A program made the translations under genes and the position numbers. From positions 23,576,211 through 23,640,210 of the forward strand of contig CM075104.1 of assembly GCA_037576195.1 (NCBI GenBank): a DNA stretch of 64,000 nt. The letters are read 5' to 3'. Every line of letters begins with the position of its first letter. Position 1 is the first letter of the stretch. The notes under the pieces were generated by a model. It worked only from the letters and a program-made list of their open reading frames with translations, ran no database searches and was not told the DNA's origin. The DNA comes from Phytoseiulus persimilis. Lineage: Eukaryota; Arthropoda; Arachnida; Mesostigmata; Phytoseiidae. This document shows, piece after piece, positions 63,283 to 64,000 of the stretch.

Positions 63283-63570
63283 GTGGCGACGTTCCATGGG
63301 CCGTTGCTCGCCATCACGACAGTACCTTGGGAAGAAGCGGCACGTGCAAGCGCGGCGGGCTCTCAGACTCGGTCACTTGATCTAGCAGTCATGCTGCAAG
63401 AGTCAGGTAATGTATGGATTAAGAACGTCCCCGGAAGAGTCCGATTCCCTCCGAAGACTCCTGAGCACCTTTTCCGACTGACAGCGTGGGAAGACTACCA
63501 AAGCTTCTACAGGATCTTACACCGGCTGGGAATCAACCGGCTTCTCGAAGAACGACCACTTGACAAGTGA
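63283..63570 (+). CDS. uncharacterised open frame, possible terminal exon
   Basis: The frame is open for 95 codons to a TGA, but its first in-frame ATG is well inside, so it would have to be part of a spliced gene. The last 60 residues (RFPPKTPEHLFRLTAWEDYQ and a Leu/Arg-rich end) look protein-like. No family is recognised. Confidence 0.2.
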   Translation: MATFHGPLLAITTVPWEEAARASAAGSQTRSLDLAVMLQESGNVWIKNVPGRVRFPPKTPEHLFRLTAWEDYQSFYRILHRLGINRLLEERPLDK

Positions 63571-63688
63571 ATGAAGAAAACAGCTCGTGTGATTTTCGAA
63601 AATTTCCGCCGATAGTGCACGAGTTCGTAAGCAAGCGATGTGCTTCTCCGATGTTGAAGGCCGAGGAGCTTATTCGGGGGGTGAGTAG

Positions 63689-63995
63689 TCTACCGAGAAC
63701 CCCGTTTCGAAAAACGCTGAGCCATCCGAGGATGCGCGATTAGCTACCGTTTCTCAATTCGTGCGTTCCGAGAAGAAGGCAAGGGCAGCCGAATCGGTGA
63801 CCGAGAATCACGCGGAGAAATCCACCAAAAAAGGTAAACAAACATGTCTGCCTTCAGTGTCTAGCAGACGATTCAGAGCTTAAGGCATCGAAGCTGGGCG
63901 CCGCACCTCTAGCGATAGAAAAAGCAGCCCTGCAAAAGAACGCCGTAGTTGGCTACACAGGGCCTCCTGCCTTGGAATGGCGCAGGCCGGACTAG
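63689..63995 (+). pseudogene. coding-like frames at right edge, possibly a broken BED-finger protein
   Basis: Frame one (63689-63883) reads SEDARLATVSQFVRSEKKAR and stays Lys/Glu-rich to about 63832. From about 63840 a different frame takes over (KHVCLQCLADDSELKASKLG) and ends PALEWRRPD at a TAG, 63993-63995. The CxxC followed by a SKL element recalls the BED zinc finger of hAT transposase-derived (ZBED5-like) proteins, but the His pair is not seen. The frames could be joined by a 30-odd-base intron (GTAAAC..CTAG), which is very short, or by a frameshift. It may equally be the end of an ordinary unrecognised gene. Confidence 0.25.
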
Positions 63996-64000
63996 GAAAA

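Overview
The window is eukaryotic nuclear DNA from an arthropod, most likely an acarine. Spliced genes with GT..AG introns and AATAAA signals encode animal-specific families: rhophilin, the intraflagellar transport protein WDR19/IFT144, a CD151-like tetraspanin, an F-box/LRR protein and a SEA-like membrane protein. Base composition looks near 50% GC. A 3.86 kb WDR19 gene with no introns beside intron-bearing genes fits a lineage with strong intron loss. Phytoseiid mites such as Galendromus/Metaseiulus occidentalis are reported to have that pattern. The species is inference; the gene calls rest on the sequence.

Layout. At 1-173 there may be the last exon of a gene lying to the left. 174-8003 has no convincing gene. 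8004-14462 (+) is a complete six-exon rhophilin gene (682 aa). It converges on the intronless WDR19 gene (15048-18905, -), and a very AT-rich spacer with a 22-bp perfect palindrome lies between their poly(A) signals. 18906-23685 holds a 21-bp tandem repeat and two uncharacterised ORFs. 23686-27520 (+) is a two-exon type I membrane protein with a SEA-like domain.

From about 27.9 to 53.9 kb I see no firm gene. This stretch contains a probable, badly decayed BEL/Pao-like retroelement (about 33.7-34.8 kb, -), microsatellites, and a very clear mobile element. The element is a 684-bp non-autonomous hAT-type foldback element at 51783-52466 with perfect 8-bp target-site duplications. 53937-56012 (+) is a six-exon CD151-like tetraspanin whose first coding exon was not found. 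About 57420-57935 (-) is the dead 3' end of a Jockey/CR1-like non-LTR retrotransposon. 59498-61531 (+) is a four-exon F-box/LRR gene. The right edge has coding-like frames that may belong to a decayed BED-finger protein or to an unresolved gene.

The genes look like an ordinary unlinked set: Rho signalling, cilium transport, cell adhesion and ubiquitin ligase substrate choice. There is no sign of a pathway cluster. The most distinctive feature is the hAT foldback element. Each arm is an array of one 10-bp palindrome, and the core carries 45-bp tandem repeats that themselves begin like a hAT terminus.
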